This document shows positions 8,608 through 18,180 of a stretch of DNA of 64,000 bases, piece by piece. The DNA is from Phycisphaeraceae bacterium (GTDB taxonomy: Bacteria > Planctomycetota > Phycisphaerae > Phycisphaerales > Phycisphaeraceae): the NCBI GenBank assembly GCA_029260595.1, contig JAJDCY010000028.1, positions 24,278 to 88,277 of the forward strand, read 5' to 3'. The position numbers and the translations under genes were made by a program. The number at the start of each line of letters is the position of its first letter. Positions within the stretch are counted from its first letter, which is position 1. The notes beneath the pieces are model-generated. The model had not been told where the DNA came from, did not search any database, and worked only from the letters and a program-made list of their open reading frames with translations.

Positions 8608-9065
8608 TGAGCACGCTGATATTTCGTAACGCGGCAAAGGTCTTAGTCCCGCTAAGCCTGCTGTTCGCGATGTTCATCTACTTCAAGGGCCACCAATCCC
8701 CCGGCGGCGGGTTCGTCGCCGGATTAGTCGCGGCCGTCGCGCTGATCGTGCACCGCATGAGCTACGGCGCTCGGAGCATGAACCGCATGCTCCCGTTCCC
8801 CGAGCGTTCGTTTATCGCGATTGGTTTGTTCCTGGCGCTCTCGACGGCTGTCGTGCCGCTGCTGTTTGATCAGCCGTTCCTGACTTCGTACCACGGCAGC
8901 ATCGCGCTTCCGGGTAACAACGGTCGGGCGTACACGATCGAGTGGGCATCGGTGATGGTTTTTGATCTCGGTGTGTTCATGGTGGTGACGGGCGTGGTGG
9001 TCGGGATGATCAACACGCTGTCTGAAGAACTGGAGTTCTGTCACCTCCCGGAGCAGGAATCATGA
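8604..9065 (+). CDS. mrpB: Na+/H+ antiporter subunit B
   Basis: A 153-residue MrpB/MnhB membrane subunit. It starts inside the mrpA stop (ATGA) and shares the family core KVLVPLSLLFAMFIYFKGHQ and GGGFVAGLVAAVALIVHR, then two more hydrophobic helices. It forms part of the Mrp membrane complex, beside subunit A's C-terminal region in known structures. Translation is coupled to both neighbours by 4-bp overlaps. Confidence 0.93.
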   Translation: MMSTLIFRNAAKVLVPLSLLFAMFIYFKGHQSPGGGFVAGLVAAVALIVHRMSYGARSMNRMLPFPERSFIAIGLFLALSTAVVPLLFDQPFLTSYHGSIALPGNNGRAYTIEWASVMVFDLGVFMVVTGVVVGMINTLSEELEFCHLPEQES

Positions 9066-9406
9066 CGCTACTGACCTGCATCATGGTGGGGGTGATCTTT
9101 GCCGCGGCGACGTACATGATGCTCGGCCGTGAGCTCAAGGGTGTCTGCATGGGTGTGTTCCTGATGGGGCACGGCGCGAACCTGGCGATCATTGCAACCA
9201 GCCGATCCCCGATCGGCCGCGAGCCGCCGGTGCTCGGGCTAGCCAGAATCTCGGAGCTGGCCGATCCGCTGCCGCAGGCGTTGATCCTGACCGCGATCGT
9301 GATCGGGTTCGCCGTCCAAGCCTTCCTGCTGACGCTGCTAGTGATCACCTGGCGGCGCTCGCGGACGCTGCAACTGGCCGAGTTGGCCGTCGAGGAGGGC
9401 GCGTAG
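9062..9406 (+). CDS. mrpC: Na+/H+ antiporter subunit C (NuoK-like)
   Basis: A 114-residue NuoK-like protein with three predicted membrane helices. The family signature is seen in GVFLMGHGANLAIIA and in DPLPQALILTAIVIGFAVQAF. It contributes to the proton path of the Mrp complex. ATG overlaps the mrpB stop by 4 bp; mrpD follows after a 3-bp gap. Confidence 0.93.
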   Translation: MTLLTCIMVGVIFAAATYMMLGRELKGVCMGVFLMGHGANLAIIATSRSPIGREPPVLGLARISELADPLPQALILTAIVIGFAVQAFLLTLLVITWRRSRTLQLAELAVEEGA

Positions 9407-9409
9407 CCG

Positions 9410-11101
9410 ATGCCTGAGAGACTGATTGTCTACATGCTGGTGGTGCCGATGGCGGCCGCGATCGTCGCGATGTGCCTGCACGGGTTCCGCAGCATCCAGC
9501 GGCCGGTCGGCAGCGCGTTTCTTGTCGCAAATTTCCTGGTCTGCGCGCGCTTTCTCTACACCGTCTGCACCGCCACCGACCCGCAGGGCCGCGTGCTGGT
9601 TTCGCAGATGGGCAGTTGGCCGGCGCCGTTCGGGATCACGATCGTTGTTGACCCGTTGGCCGCGCTGATGCTCACCGTATCGTCGCTGGTCTGTCTGGCG
9701 GTGTTCGTCTACAGCCTGACGCAACTCGACGATCGCTTCGCAGGCGGGTTCTTCCACCCCATGTTTCACCTGTTGGTGCTCGGGGTTCAGTGGAGCTTCG
9801 TCGCCGGTGACCTGTTCAACTTGTTCGTCGCGTTTGAGATCATGCTCATGGCCTCGTACGCGATCTTCGTGCTTGGGACGACGCGCGCACAGATGCGCCA
9901 AGCGTACAAGTATGTCCTGCTGAACCTGATCGGGTCGACGCTGTTCGTGACGTGTTGTGGGCTGGTCTATGGGCAGCTTGGAACTCTGAACATGGCGCAC
10001 ATCACGCAGATCGTCCAGGACGGGCGGCTGCCGGCGTCGTCGATCCCGGTGATCACGATGTTGCTGCTGGTATTCGGTGCGAAGACGGCGATCTTCCCGC
10101 TGTGGTATTGGCTGCCGGATACCTACCACACGCTCCCCGCCGCAATCGGCGGCTTGTTCGCGGGTCTGCTGACCAAGGTCGGTGCGTACGTGATGATCCG
10201 TGTGTTCGTCATGATGTTCGGCGGCTCACCGCAGGTGACGGCTGTGCTCACGCCGCTGATCCTGATCTCGGCCGGGGTGACGATGTTTCTGGGTGTGCTC
10301 GGCGCGGTGTCGATGCACTCGGTTAGGCGGATCCTTTCGATCCACATCATCAGCCAGGTTGGTTACATGCTGATGGGGGTTGGCCTGGGGATGTCAGCCG
10401 TGTCGGGATTATCCGGCGGCGCCGCGCTTGCCAGCCGCGAGTTGGCCATCGCCGGCGCGATTTTCTTTATCGTGCACAACATGGTCGTGAAGTGTTGCCT
10501 GTTCCTGTGCGGCGGGTTGATGATTGAGCACGCCGGCAGCGACGACCTGAACAAAATCGGCGGGTTGCTCCGCCGGGCGCCCTGGTTGGCGACGCTTTTT
10601 TTGATCGCGGCACTTTCATTGGCCGGGTTGCCGCCGCTGTCCGGATTCTTCGGCAAGTGGGTGTTGATCCGCGAAGGTTTCACGCAGCAGCAGTACTGGC
10701 TGACCGGCTTCGCGATCGCGACGAGCCTCCTGACTTTGTTGTCGATGCTCAAGATCTGGAGCTACGGATTCTGGTCGCCGCCGCAGGGCCAACACGTGAC
10801 CCGCCCTCACTACCGTGTACGCACGGTCGGCGGCATTGCATCGATTGCGCTGCTGGTGGTTGTCGCGCTAAGCATGGGGTTTGGCGCATCGTCGTATATG
10901 AAGGTTGCACGCCTGGCTGCTAGCACGGTGGTCTACCCGCGGCTATATGTTGACGCGGTCCTTGGCAAGGCTGCTGCGCCGAGGTTGGCGCCCATGCGAC
11001 CAAGCCATGCATCGATTGACGGGCCCGAGACGTCGGGGCACGCGAATGGTCTAAGAGGTGAAACGCGACTTGCCGCGGTCGACAGCGTGGAGACACGATG
11101 A
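9410..11101 (+). CDS. mrpD: Na+/H+ antiporter subunit D (NuoM/N-like)
   Basis: A 563-residue polytopic membrane protein of the NuoM/NuoN-like family. It shows FNLFVAFEIMLMASYAIFVLG (helix with the conserved channel Glu), KTAIFPLWYWLPDTYHTLPAAIGGLFAGLLTKVGAY split over two helices, and LAGLPPLSGFFGKW near the C-terminus. It provides a proton-translocating half-channel. The last 60 residues are hydrophilic and variable. It overlaps mrpE by 4 bp. Confidence 0.94.
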   Translation: MPERLIVYMLVVPMAAAIVAMCLHGFRSIQRPVGSAFLVANFLVCARFLYTVCTATDPQGRVLVSQMGSWPAPFGITIVVDPLAALMLTVSSLVCLAVFVYSLTQLDDRFAGGFFHPMFHLLVLGVQWSFVAGDLFNLFVAFEIMLMASYAIFVLGTTRAQMRQAYKYVLLNLIGSTLFVTCCGLVYGQLGTLNMAHITQIVQDGRLPASSIPVITMLLLVFGAKTAIFPLWYWLPDTYHTLPAAIGGLFAGLLTKVGAYVMIRVFVMMFGGSPQVTAVLTPLILISAGVTMFLGVLGAVSMHSVRRILSIHIISQVGYMLMGVGLGMSAVSGLSGGAALASRELAIAGAIFFIVHNMVVKCCLFLCGGLMIEHAGSDDLNKIGGLLRRAPWLATLFLIAALSLAGLPPLSGFFGKWVLIREGFTQQQYWLTGFAIATSLLTLLSMLKIWSYGFWSPPQGQHVTRPHYRVRTVGGIASIALLVVVALSMGFGASSYMKVARLAASTVVYPRLYVDAVLGKAAAPRLAPMRPSHASIDGPETSGHANGLRGETRLAAVDSVETR

Positions 11102-11586
11102 GGCATTTTTTATTCAACATCCTGTTGGCCATGCTGTGGATGCTCATGTGGGGGCAGTTCGACAGCTACACGATGATCGCCGGGTTCGGGCTCGGCTATC
11201 TGTTGCTCGGCGTGGTCAGCCGCATCCACACCGATCCGCGGCAGGGATACGGGTCGCGTGGTTGGCGGTTGTTATCGTTCACCGCGTACTTCGTCCGTAT
11301 CCTCATCAAAGCGAACCTCGTCGTCGCGTGGGAGATCATCACGCCGGGGTACGGCATGACGCCGCGGTTCATCCGCTACTGTGTTGACGGGCTGACACCG
11401 ATGCAGATCACATCGTTGGCCAATGCGATTACCCTGACACCCGGAACGTTGTCGGCTGACATCTCGGAGGACGCCCGGCACCTGTATATCCACTGCATGT
11501 ACGCCAAGGATACGGGCGAGGCCGTGCGCGAGATCGACGAGCTGCGCGACCGCTTGCTCAAGGAGATATTCGCATGCAAAGTGTGA
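11098..11586 (+). CDS. mrpE: Na+/H+ antiporter subunit E
   Basis: A 162-residue MrpE protein: two or three N-terminal membrane helices (LLAMLWMLMWGQF; FTAYFVRILIKANLVVAWEI) followed by a cytoplasmic domain with the family sequence NAITLTPGTLSADIS and DARHLYIHCM. It starts in the mrpD stop and overlaps mrpF by 13 bp. Confidence 0.92.
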   Translation: MRHFLFNILLAMLWMLMWGQFDSYTMIAGFGLGYLLLGVVSRIHTDPRQGYGSRGWRLLSFTAYFVRILIKANLVVAWEIITPGYGMTPRFIRYCVDGLTPMQITSLANAITLTPGTLSADISEDARHLYIHCMYAKDTGEAVREIDELRDRLLKEIFACKV

Positions 11587-11993
11587 TGACAGTCATGCTC
11601 GCGGCAGCGTCAGCCGTCGGGACGAACGTGACCGAGCCGGCAGCGGCTCAAGCGTGGCATCAAACCTTGGTATTGTGGACGGTGGACGTGTCCGTCGCCG
11701 TCGTCATGGGCGGGATGCTGTTCGGAATCTACCGGCTTCTGCGCGGCCCGCACCTGGCGGATCGTGCCTTAGCGGTGGATGTGATCGGTATTCAACTGAT
11801 CGGGCTGGTGATCTTGCTGACGATGCGGTTCCGAACGCTGGTGTTCTTCGACGGGATCCTGGTGCTCTCGCTGTTGGGCTTCGCCGGGACAGTCGCGATG
11901 GCGCAGTACATCGGTCGACCACACGGGCACGCAACGGTTAGCGGCCCTGAAGACAGCGAACCCCAGCAGACCCCGGCGCCCATAGGTCGGTGA
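11574..11993 (+). CDS. mrpF: Na+/H+ antiporter subunit F
   Basis: A 139-residue MrpF subunit with three membrane helices. The conserved block is YRLLRGPHLADRALAVDVIG, followed by RTLVFFDGILVLSLLGFAGTVAMAQY. The N-terminus (first 35 residues) is longer than usual and poorly conserved, so the start could lie downstream. The hydrophilic tail is also longer than the family norm. It overlaps the end of mrpE. Confidence 0.9.
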   Translation: MQSVMTVMLAAASAVGTNVTEPAAAQAWHQTLVLWTVDVSVAVVMGGMLFGIYRLLRGPHLADRALAVDVIGIQLIGLVILLTMRFRTLVFFDGILVLSLLGFAGTVAMAQYIGRPHGHATVSGPEDSEPQQTPAPIGR

Positions 11994-12002
11994 GGAAAAG
12001 TG

Positions 12003-12374
12003 ATGCATGAGAATCAGCTACAGCTCGTGTCGGACCTGATCATCGTCGCCGCGCTGATTGCCGGCATGTTTTTTATGACCGTCGGTGCCGTAGGGCTGTG
12101 GCGCATGCCGGACCTCTACCACCGGATGCACGCGGCGACAAAGGGCGTCACACTCGGCATCACCGGGCTGATGTTGGCCGCGATGTTCAGCCTCACCACG
12201 CTCGAAGACGCCACACCGGTCAATATCGTGACCAAGGTGGTGTTGGTTGTGATGTTCCAGTTTGTCGCGAACCCGGTCGGCGCGCACCTCCTCGCCAAAG
12301 CCGCGCACGTTGACGGATGCCCGAAATGGTCGGGCACACTCAGTGACGATCTGGAAGAAGACACGCGGGCGTGA
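12003..12374 (+). CDS. mrpG: Na+/H+ antiporter subunit G
   Basis: A 123-residue MrpG subunit and the last gene of the operon. The family signature VGAVGLWRMPDLYHRMHAATKG is followed by a helix and VNIVTKVVLVVMFQFVANPVGAH. ATG at 12003 is taken; a GTG at 12000 would add one residue, and GAGGAAAA lies just upstream of both. With mrpA-F this completes a full seven-subunit operon at 5920-12374, expected to exchange cytoplasmic Na+ for H+ and support growth in saline or alkaline conditions. Confidence 0.93.
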   Translation: MHENQLQLVSDLIIVAALIAGMFFMTVGAVGLWRMPDLYHRMHAATKGVTLGITGLMLAAMFSLTTLEDATPVNIVTKVVLVVMFQFVANPVGAHLLAKAAHVDGCPKWSGTLSDDLEEDTRA

Positions 12375-12440
12375 GTCTGAGCTCGTTGCCGCGCCCGGGC
12401 AGACGGTTTCTGCAGTCCTGTTGTGCAGCGTCAATCCGAT

Positions 12441-13349
12441 TCATCCCGGCACACGCACCAGGAAACTGGCCTGCTCGCCCGCGTCCTGCCCGCCAATTTT
12501 CTGAATGAGCGTCCGCCCATTGCCTAGGTTGTAGGGATAGGTTTCCTGCAACGCGCGGATGCGCGGACCATAGACGCGCTGCACACCCTCTTGCACGAAA
12601 TCACCGTCGGTAAATAGCCCTACCGTCACCATCGAACGGTGTGGGCCGTGGTAGTAATACGCCTCGACCCCGTCGCCGCGCAGCGTCGTGACGGCTTGCT
12701 CGGCCGCGTCACGGAAGTCCTTCCCGAACTCGTCGTCGTAGTAGGCGATCTGCAGCGAGTACATGCCCGCAAACGGCCTCAGGTCGTAACCGGTCGACGG
12801 CGTCAACGGCTGCGATGTGTCGGCCGGCTGGTCCAGCGAGATCAGCCTCGCCTGCTCAAACAGCCGCCCGCCGTTGATGACCGCTGACTGAGCCAGCAAC
12901 AAGTCCTGCGCCGCGATCGGATCGGTCGGCGAGTGGTACCGTCCCTGATAGACCGCTGTTCCGCCGTCGCCCACGTGCGCCCAGAGATCGGACAACCCCG
13001 GTGTCGCTCGCAGTTGATTGATCAACTCGGCCGCCTCGGCCTGATGGTGTTCGCCGCCCAGTGTGTACAAATGGATCGCCCACGCGGGAGGGGTTTGGGT
13101 TGGCATGCTGGGCCTGGCCACCTGGGGTGCATCGCCCTTGGGGTCGGCCAGCCGCCCAAAATCCGCCCACCCGTCGTACACGACCCGTTCGTACGTACAC
13201 CCCCACACAGCCGCCACCGCGAAGACCAGCACACAGACGGCGATGTTGTGCGCGCGGCATTGCACTCGGACCACCCGCCAGATGCTCACGGGCCGGCTCC
13301 TTCGCCCCCCTCTCAGCGATTCTTGTCGCGGGCCGGGAATGGGCCTCAT
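12441..13349 (-). CDS. Predicted lipoprotein of unknown function
   Basis: About 302 residues from ATG at 13349 (another at 13361). A positively charged N-terminus is followed by a hydrophobic helix and a lipobox-like VAAVWGC, then CTYERVVYDGW, so it is probably an exported lipoprotein. The mature part has two regions: one around WAIHLYTLGGEHHQAEAAELINQL and one around FAGMYSLQIAYYDDEFGKDF...VEAYYYHGPHRSMVTVGLF. The second has the alternating pattern of SPOR-like peptidoglycan-binding folds, but I cannot confirm that family. It lies convergent to mrpG and divergent from ahcY. Confidence 0.6.
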   Translation of the reverse strand: MRPIPGPRQESLRGGRRSRPVSIWRVVRVQCRAHNIAVCVLVFAVAAVWGCTYERVVYDGWADFGRLADPKGDAPQVARPSMPTQTPPAWAIHLYTLGGEHHQAEAAELINQLRATPGLSDLWAHVGDGGTAVYQGRYHSPTDPIAAQDLLLAQSAVINGGRLFEQARLISLDQPADTSQPLTPSTGYDLRPFAGMYSLQIAYYDDEFGKDFRDAAEQAVTTLRGDGVEAYYYHGPHRSMVTVGLFTDGDFVQEGVQRVYGPRIRALQETYPYNLGNGRTLIQKIGGQDAGEQASFLVRVPG

Positions 13350-13457
13350 GAAACGCACCATTGACGCAATAAATGCGGGCCTTTACAGTTTGTCCGGTTT
13401 CGGGGTGCCCCCGGTCGATTGCCCGGCGGTCGCCGCTCGCATCACCACATGCTGAAC

Positions 13458-13470
13458 CTATACAGTATAG
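13458..13470. promoter_or_regulatory. Palindrome upstream of ahcY
   Basis: CTATACAGTATAG is a perfect 6-bp inverted repeat around one central base, about 134 bp before the ahcY start and between the divergent lipoprotein and ahcY genes. It could be an operator or part of a promoter -10 region. I looked for an SAH riboswitch in this leader and did not find the expected conserved core. Confidence 0.3.
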
Positions 13471-13603
13471 TGGCCCCGGAGTGCCGGCTGCCTGCAGTTT
13501 GATCGAGCGCCCACAGGGCTCAACCCGGTCTGATTCGCGCCCCGGTAAAACTACAGGCGGCGATAACACCTTTATCAATCACCCTTTGGGAGATATTCAC
13601 GCA

Positions 13604-15094
13604 ATGAGTGCCACCACCACCGCCCCCGCCGGGCAAAAGCTCGAATTCAAAGTCGCTGACCTCTCGCTCGCCGCTTGGGGTCGCAAGGAGCTCGACCTGG
13701 CTGAGCAGGAAATGCCCGGGCTGATGGCTGTCCGCGAGGAGTTCGCTGGGCAGAAGCCGCTGGCCGGGCTGCGGATCATGGGCTCTTTGCACATGACCAT
13801 CCAGACGGGGGTGTTGATCGAGACGCTCACGGCGCTCGGTGCTGATGTGCGGTGGTGCTCGTGCAACATATTCTCGACGCAGGACCACGCGGCCGCCGCG
13901 ATCGCCGTCGGGCCGCCTTCGGCCGGCGGCACTGCGGACAACCCCAAGGGCGTACCGGTTTTCGCTTGGAAGGGCGAGACGCTTGAGGAGTATTGGGACT
14001 GCACTGAGCGTGCGCTGGACTTCGGCGACGGGCTCGGCCCACAACAGATTGTTGACGACGGTGGCGACGCGACGCTTTTGATTCACAAAGGCGCTGATTT
14101 CGAAACAGCAGGCTCGGTTCCGGACCCCTCCACCGCGGACAACGAGGAGTTCGCGGTCGTGCTCGGGCTGCTCGGGCGCACCATCGGGCAGAACCCAACA
14201 CGATGGGGCAAGGTCGCGGCGGATTGCCGCGGTGTGAGCGAGGAGACGACCACCGGCGTGCATCGTCTGTATCAGATGGAACGCGACGGGACGCTGCGAT
14301 TCCCCGCGATCAACGTCAACGACAGCGTGACCAAGAGCAAGTTCGACAACCTCTATGGCTGTCGCCACTCGCTGGTCGATGGGCTGATGCGCGCGACGGA
14401 CGTGATGCTCAGCGGGAAGGTGTGTGTCGTCTGCGGGTACGGCGATGTCGGGAAGGGGTGTGCCCAGTCGCTGCGCGGGCAGGGCGCGCGGGTGATCGTG
14501 ACTGAGATCGACCCCATCTGTGCACTGCAGGCCGCGATGGAGGGATACGAGGTCAAGACTATCGAGCAGGTGCTCGATATCGCTGACGTGTTCGTCACCA
14601 CCACAGGGAACTACCACATCATCACCGCCAAGCACATGGCCGGGATGAAGGACAAAGCGATTATTGGCAACATCGGCCACTTCGATAATGAGATCGACAT
14701 GGCCGGGCTGGGCAAGACCCCGGGGATCAAGCACACGAATATCAAGCCCCAGTACGACATGTGGACCTTCCCCGCGTCGGGCGGGCGCGAGAGCCACTCC
14801 GTGCTCATACTCGCTGAGGGGCGGCTGCTGAACCTCGGCTGTGCGACCGGGCACCCGAGCTTTGTGATGTCCAACAGCTTCGCGAACCAGACGCTCGCAC
14901 AGATCGAATTGGCCACGAATCGCGATCAGTACGAAAACAAGGTCTACGTGCTGCCCAAGCACCTCGATGAGAAGGTCGCACGCCTGCACCTGGGCAAGCT
15001 CGGCGTCGAGTTGACCACGCTGACCAAAGAGCAGGCCGACTACATCGGCGTGCCGGTCGACGGGCCGTACAAGCCAGACCACTACCGGTACTAG
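13604..15094 (+). CDS. ahcY: Adenosylhomocysteinase
   Basis: A 496-residue S-adenosylhomocysteine hydrolase, splitting SAH to adenosine and homocysteine in the methyl cycle. The NAD-binding motif [20 protein letters not shown] lies near residues 278-297. The substrate-side [20 protein letters not shown] and the C-terminal KPDHYRY, whose Lys and Tyr complete the NAD site of the neighbouring subunit, are all present. The start ATG at 13604 is preceded by GGGAG and fits the family length; the frame is open upstream to 13373 without support. Confidence 0.97.
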   Translation: MSATTTAPAGQKLEFKVADLSLAAWGRKELDLAEQEMPGLMAVREEFAGQKPLAGLRIMGSLHMTIQTGVLIETLTALGADVRWCSCNIFSTQDHAAAAIAVGPPSAGGTADNPKGVPVFAWKGETLEEYWDCTERALDFGDGLGPQQIVDDGGDATLLIHKGADFETAGSVPDPSTADNEEFAVVLGLLGRTIGQNPTRWGKVAADCRGVSEETTTGVHRLYQMERDGTLRFPAINVNDSVTKSKFDNLYGCRHSLVDGLMRATDVMLSGKVCVVCGYGDVGKGCAQSLRGQGARVIVTEIDPICALQAAMEGYEVKTIEQVLDIADVFVTTTGNYHIITAKHMAGMKDKAIIGNIGHFDNEIDMAGLGKTPGIKHTNIKPQYDMWTFPASGGRESHSVLILAEGRLLNLGCATGHPSFVMSNSFANQTLAQIELATNRDQYENKVYVLPKHLDEKVARLHLGKLGVELTTLTKEQADYIGVPVDGPYKPDHYRY

Positions 15095-15181
15095 CCGGTC
15101 GGTGATCCGCGGATTGCCGGGGTGGGGGTTCAGTGGCTGTGGCACGGATTCCCACGGATCGGCTGAGATTGTGGCCCGACA

Positions 15182-15535
15182 ATGTCACTCAATCTGAAGA
15201 TCAACTACGTCGAGTTTCCGGCTGGCGACCTTGCGCTCGTCAAGGCGTTTTATTCGGGTGCGTTTGGGTGGCGGTTCACGGATTACGGGCCCGACTACAC
15301 CGCGTTCAACGACGGGCAACTGGATGGGGGGTTCTTTAAGTCGGATAAGAAGTCTTCTGCGTCGCAGGGCGCCGCGTTGGTCGTGCTCTACGCGGAGAGG
15401 TTGGACGAAGCGCTGGACACGGTCGTCAAAAACGGCGGGACGGTCGTTCGCGAGATATTTTCGTTTCCCGGTGGCAGGCGGTTTCACTTCGCCGACCCGA
15501 ACGGCAACGAGTTGGCGGTGTGGTCGGACAAGTAG
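15182..15535 (+). CDS. VOC (glyoxalase/bleomycin-resistance) family protein
   Basis: A 117-residue single vicinal-oxygen-chelate domain: INYVEFPAGDLALVKAFYSGAFGW at the start (split beta-alpha-beta unit) and FHFADPNGNELAVWS at the end carrying the metal-ligand Glu. This matches the short VOC proteins resembling CFP-30B and glyoxalase-like proteins. The substrate is unknown. It follows ahcY by 87 bp on the same strand. Confidence 0.85.
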   Translation: MSLNLKINYVEFPAGDLALVKAFYSGAFGWRFTDYGPDYTAFNDGQLDGGFFKSDKKSSASQGAALVVLYAERLDEALDTVVKNGGTVVREIFSFPGGRRFHFADPNGNELAVWSDK

Positions 15536-15590
15536 CACACCCCTCGGACGCCACGCTACGCAATCAATTAGTCAAGAATGACCGCTCGGA

Positions 15591-16886
15591 TCATGCGGCC
15601 CCGTCGTGCGGCATCGGCGCGCTGGTCTCGGGGATGGTCTCGAGCTTCACGCGCATGACCTTAGTCCGCTCCGCAGCCGTGACCGTGATGCGTGTGCCCT
15701 GGAACTCGAACTGCTCGCCGACCTGCGGGATGTGGCCAAGCGTTGAGAATACGAACCCGCCGACGGTGTCGTAATCGGTGTCTTCGGGCAGGTCTAGGTC
15801 CAACTCGTCGTTGAGGTCGTCGATGTGGACACGTGCGTCGACCTCGATCGCCCCGTCGTCGGCACGTTGGATCGGCTCGGGCTCTTCCGCCGGTTCGTAC
15901 TCGTCGCGGATCTCGCCCATGACTTCTTCGATGATGTCCTCGATGGTGACCAGCCCGGCTGTGCCGCCGTACTCGTCGAGCACGATGGCGATATGCACTT
16001 TTCGGGTCTTGAATTCGTCGAGCAGGTCACGGACGGACTTGGACTCCGGCACCATCAGCGCCTCGCGCAGCTGCATCTTCAAATCAAACGGTTCATCAGA
16101 CCCGATCAGGCGGATCAGGTCCTTCACGTAGAGCATGCCCAGCACGTGGTCAATGTTCTCGTCGTACACCGGGATGCGGCTGTGCCCGTAGCGCAGAATC
16201 AGTTCCTTGACCTTGTCGATATCCGCGTCGGCCGGGATCCCCTGGACGTCGGTGCGCGGCGTCATGATCTCGTCGACGGTGGTCGCGGGAAACTCGACGA
16301 CGGCTTCGATCATGTCCTTCTGGTCTTCGTCGACGGTGCCCTCGGGCTGATGGTCCTGCATGACGGAGATGATTTCATCGCTCACATCAGCTTCATGGGT
16401 GTCTGTTGGCTGGCCACCGGAAACACGCCGCACCACGGGGTCGAGCAGGCCGAGAAAGTCTGCGACCGGGCCGAACGCGAGCAGGCATACCTGCAACACC
16501 CCGGCCGACCTAGCGACCAGAGCCTCGCGGTGATACCTGGCCAGGCTGGCGGGTACGGCGATCCCGAAGACGGTCACCAACACGCCGGCCGCGGTGAACG
16601 CGATCAGGTCCTGTGCCCACGCCTCGACGCCGCCGTAGTGGCGCTCGACATAGTTGAGCAGCGCGAGCAGCACGACCAGACTCAGACAGGCGCGGACCGT
16701 GCCCGTCATCAACAACAACCGCGCCCGCTGATCGATGAACAGCGCCGCGTGCTTCTCAACGCCGCGGTCCTGCAGCATCTCGGTCAGGCGCGCCCGGCTA
16801 AACGTCTTGAGAACGGTGTTGCACGCCGCGAAGTAGCAGCCGAGCAACGAGGCGGCGAGGGTGATCCATATCGCAGGGTCGCTCAC
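15591..16886 (-). CDS. CNNM (DUF21)/CBS/CorC-HlyC transporter-type protein
   Basis: A 431-residue membrane protein of the hemolysin-C/CorC/CNNM family. Residues 1-185 carry membrane helices of the DUF21 domain. The CBS pair lies at about 200-320 (VDEIMTPRTDVQGIPAD; YGHSRIPVYDENIDHVLGMLYVKDL; KVHIAIVLDEYGGTAGLVTIEDIIEEVMGEI across that region). A CorC_HlyC domain ends the protein (DYDTVGGFVFSTLG). Such proteins are linked to Mg2+/Co2+ efflux and are often next to ybeY, as here: the start overlaps the ybeY stop by 4 bp, so the two are co-translated. Confidence 0.9.
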   Translation of the reverse strand: MSDPAIWITLAASLLGCYFAACNTVLKTFSRARLTEMLQDRGVEKHAALFIDQRARLLLMTGTVRACLSLVVLLALLNYVERHYGGVEAWAQDLIAFTAAGVLVTVFGIAVPASLARYHREALVARSAGVLQVCLLAFGPVADFLGLLDPVVRRVSGGQPTDTHEADVSDEIISVMQDHQPEGTVDEDQKDMIEAVVEFPATTVDEIMTPRTDVQGIPADADIDKVKELILRYGHSRIPVYDENIDHVLGMLYVKDLIRLIGSDEPFDLKMQLREALMVPESKSVRDLLDEFKTRKVHIAIVLDEYGGTAGLVTIEDIIEEVMGEIRDEYEPAEEPEPIQRADDGAIEVDARVHIDDLNDELDLDLPEDTDYDTVGGFVFSTLGHIPQVGEQFEFQGTRITVTAAERTKVMRVKLETIPETSAPMPHDGAA

Positions 16887-17590
16887 GGGTCGGGTTCCGG
16901 CCTCCTTGTGTCCGGGCGGGGGCCCGGTTCGTTTGTGCGTTGGGTGGCGCCGTCAAATCCGCCGTCCGCCGACGAGCCATCCGCGCGGTCTTGGTCCGCG
17001 TCATTCCTATAGATCGGGCCGATCCCCACAGCTCTCAAGAGTTCGTCTTCCCGCTCGTGCATCCTGATCGCGGTTTCGGGAGTGGTATCGTCGTACCCGA
17101 TCAGGTGGAGCATGCCGTGCAGGGCGTAAAGTAAGACCTCCTGCCGGACCACATGGCCGCGTTGGGTCGCTTGTCGCCTGGCGACGCCCAGCCCGATAAC
17201 CACATCGCCGTCGACCGGGTCAGCCGGGTCGTCACGAAGGTCGAATGTCAGGACATCGGTTGGCCCGGCTACTTGCAGGTGATGTTCATGCAGCTCAGCC
17301 ATGCGTTCGTCGCCGACAACGCCGATGCTGATCGACCCATTGATGATGTCCGCGGCCTCGGCGAGGAGGCGCATCTGCTCTTCGACCCAGCCAGCCATCG
17401 GTGGGTCGGTGTCGTCTGTCTCCAGCGATAGCTCGATGCTCAATGCGGGCATGTCGGTGCGGTGGTCGCGTTCGTCAGGGTCCGCTGACTCGGACTCCGC
17501 CCAGCCAAGCTCCGACGCGGTGGCGTCCACGCGATCCGAGCCGGTTTGCCCAGCGGTGAGAGTGTCGGGTGATGTGAGCTTGCTGTTCAT
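16883..17590 (-). CDS. ybeY: Endoribonuclease YbeY (rRNA maturation factor)
   Basis: A YbeY/UPF0054 metalloprotein acting in 16S rRNA 3' maturation and ribosome quality control. The core shows GPTDVLTFDLRD and HGMLHLIGYDD. The usual third zinc ligand (HGxLHLxGYDH) is Asp here, a substitution worth noting. Residues 1-46 are a hydrophilic low-complexity extension absent from typical family members, so an internal start at MPALSIEL (17452) is possible. The C-terminal 45 residues are also extra. Coupled by ATGA overlap to the CNNM/CBS gene. Confidence 0.85.
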   Translation of the reverse strand: MNSKLTSPDTLTAGQTGSDRVDATASELGWAESESADPDERDHRTDMPALSIELSLETDDTDPPMAGWVEEQMRLLAEAADIINGSISIGVVGDERMAELHEHHLQVAGPTDVLTFDLRDDPADPVDGDVVIGLGVARRQATQRGHVVRQEVLLYALHGMLHLIGYDDTTPETAIRMHEREDELLRAVGIGPIYRNDADQDRADGSSADGGFDGATQRTNEPGPRPDTRRPEPDP

Positions 17591-17702
17591 GGGTTGGCCC
17601 TCGCGCCCGTGGGCGGAGAGCGACGGTCACTAATACTCTAGCCGAACGCCCACCGGTTTCCAAGAGTTGTGACGCAAGCCGTACTGTGTTTGCGGAATCC
17701 GG

Positions 17703-18161
17703 CTAACACCCGGGCGACTCCTGTTTCTTGCTCGGCAGCGGGCATCGGCTGTGTTTGACCAGCGTGACGCAGTTGCCGTGCTCGTTGAAACGTACCTCCG
17801 TCATGTAGGCCCTCATCAGCATGACCCCACGGCCGCTGGGGCGCTCGAGATTCTCATCGAGGGTCGGATCGGGGACGTCACATGGCGCGAACCCGTGACC
17901 CTCGTCGGTGATCTTCGCGTGGAAGATATCGGGATCGACGCTGTATTCGAGTGTGACATTCTTATCGCGATCATTGTCGTTGCCGTGGCGGACCGCGTTG
18001 GTCAGTGCTTCGTCAAGTGAGAGTCTGATCGCGAAGTAAGCATCGCGGTTGTAGCCCTGCGCTTTGACTTCATCCAGGACGGCCCGCAGCACGGCGCGGA
18101 TCTCCTGGAGATCGCTGGGGAATATGACTGTCTTGCTCGCTACGCGCGTCATGGGCGGCAC
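17703..18161 (-). CDS. Anti-sigma factor-type ATP-binding kinase (RsbW-like)
   Basis: A 152-residue HATPase_c protein of the RsbW/SpoIIAB type. The N box is LDEALTNAVRHGN, the G1 box DEGHGF and the G2-like box GRGVMLM. Such proteins phosphorylate a STAS-domain antagonist and bind a sigma factor. The cognate STAS gene lies 19 bp upstream on the same strand, so the pair forms a partner-switching module. No sigma factor gene is adjacent. The C-terminal Cys-containing tail is unusual but short. Confidence 0.9.
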   Translation of the reverse strand: MPPMTRVASKTVIFPSDLQEIRAVLRAVLDEVKAQGYNRDAYFAIRLSLDEALTNAVRHGNDNDRDKNVTLEYSVDPDIFHAKITDEGHGFAPCDVPDPTLDENLERPSGRGVMLMRAYMTEVRFNEHGNCVTLVKHSRCPLPSKKQESPGC

Positions 18162-18180
18162 ACACGCCGGTGGGGCGGGT

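Noticed and set aside
13440..13603. SAH riboswitch upstream of ahcY
   Set aside because: The expected conserved core and pseudoknot pairing could not be found; only a short palindrome is present.
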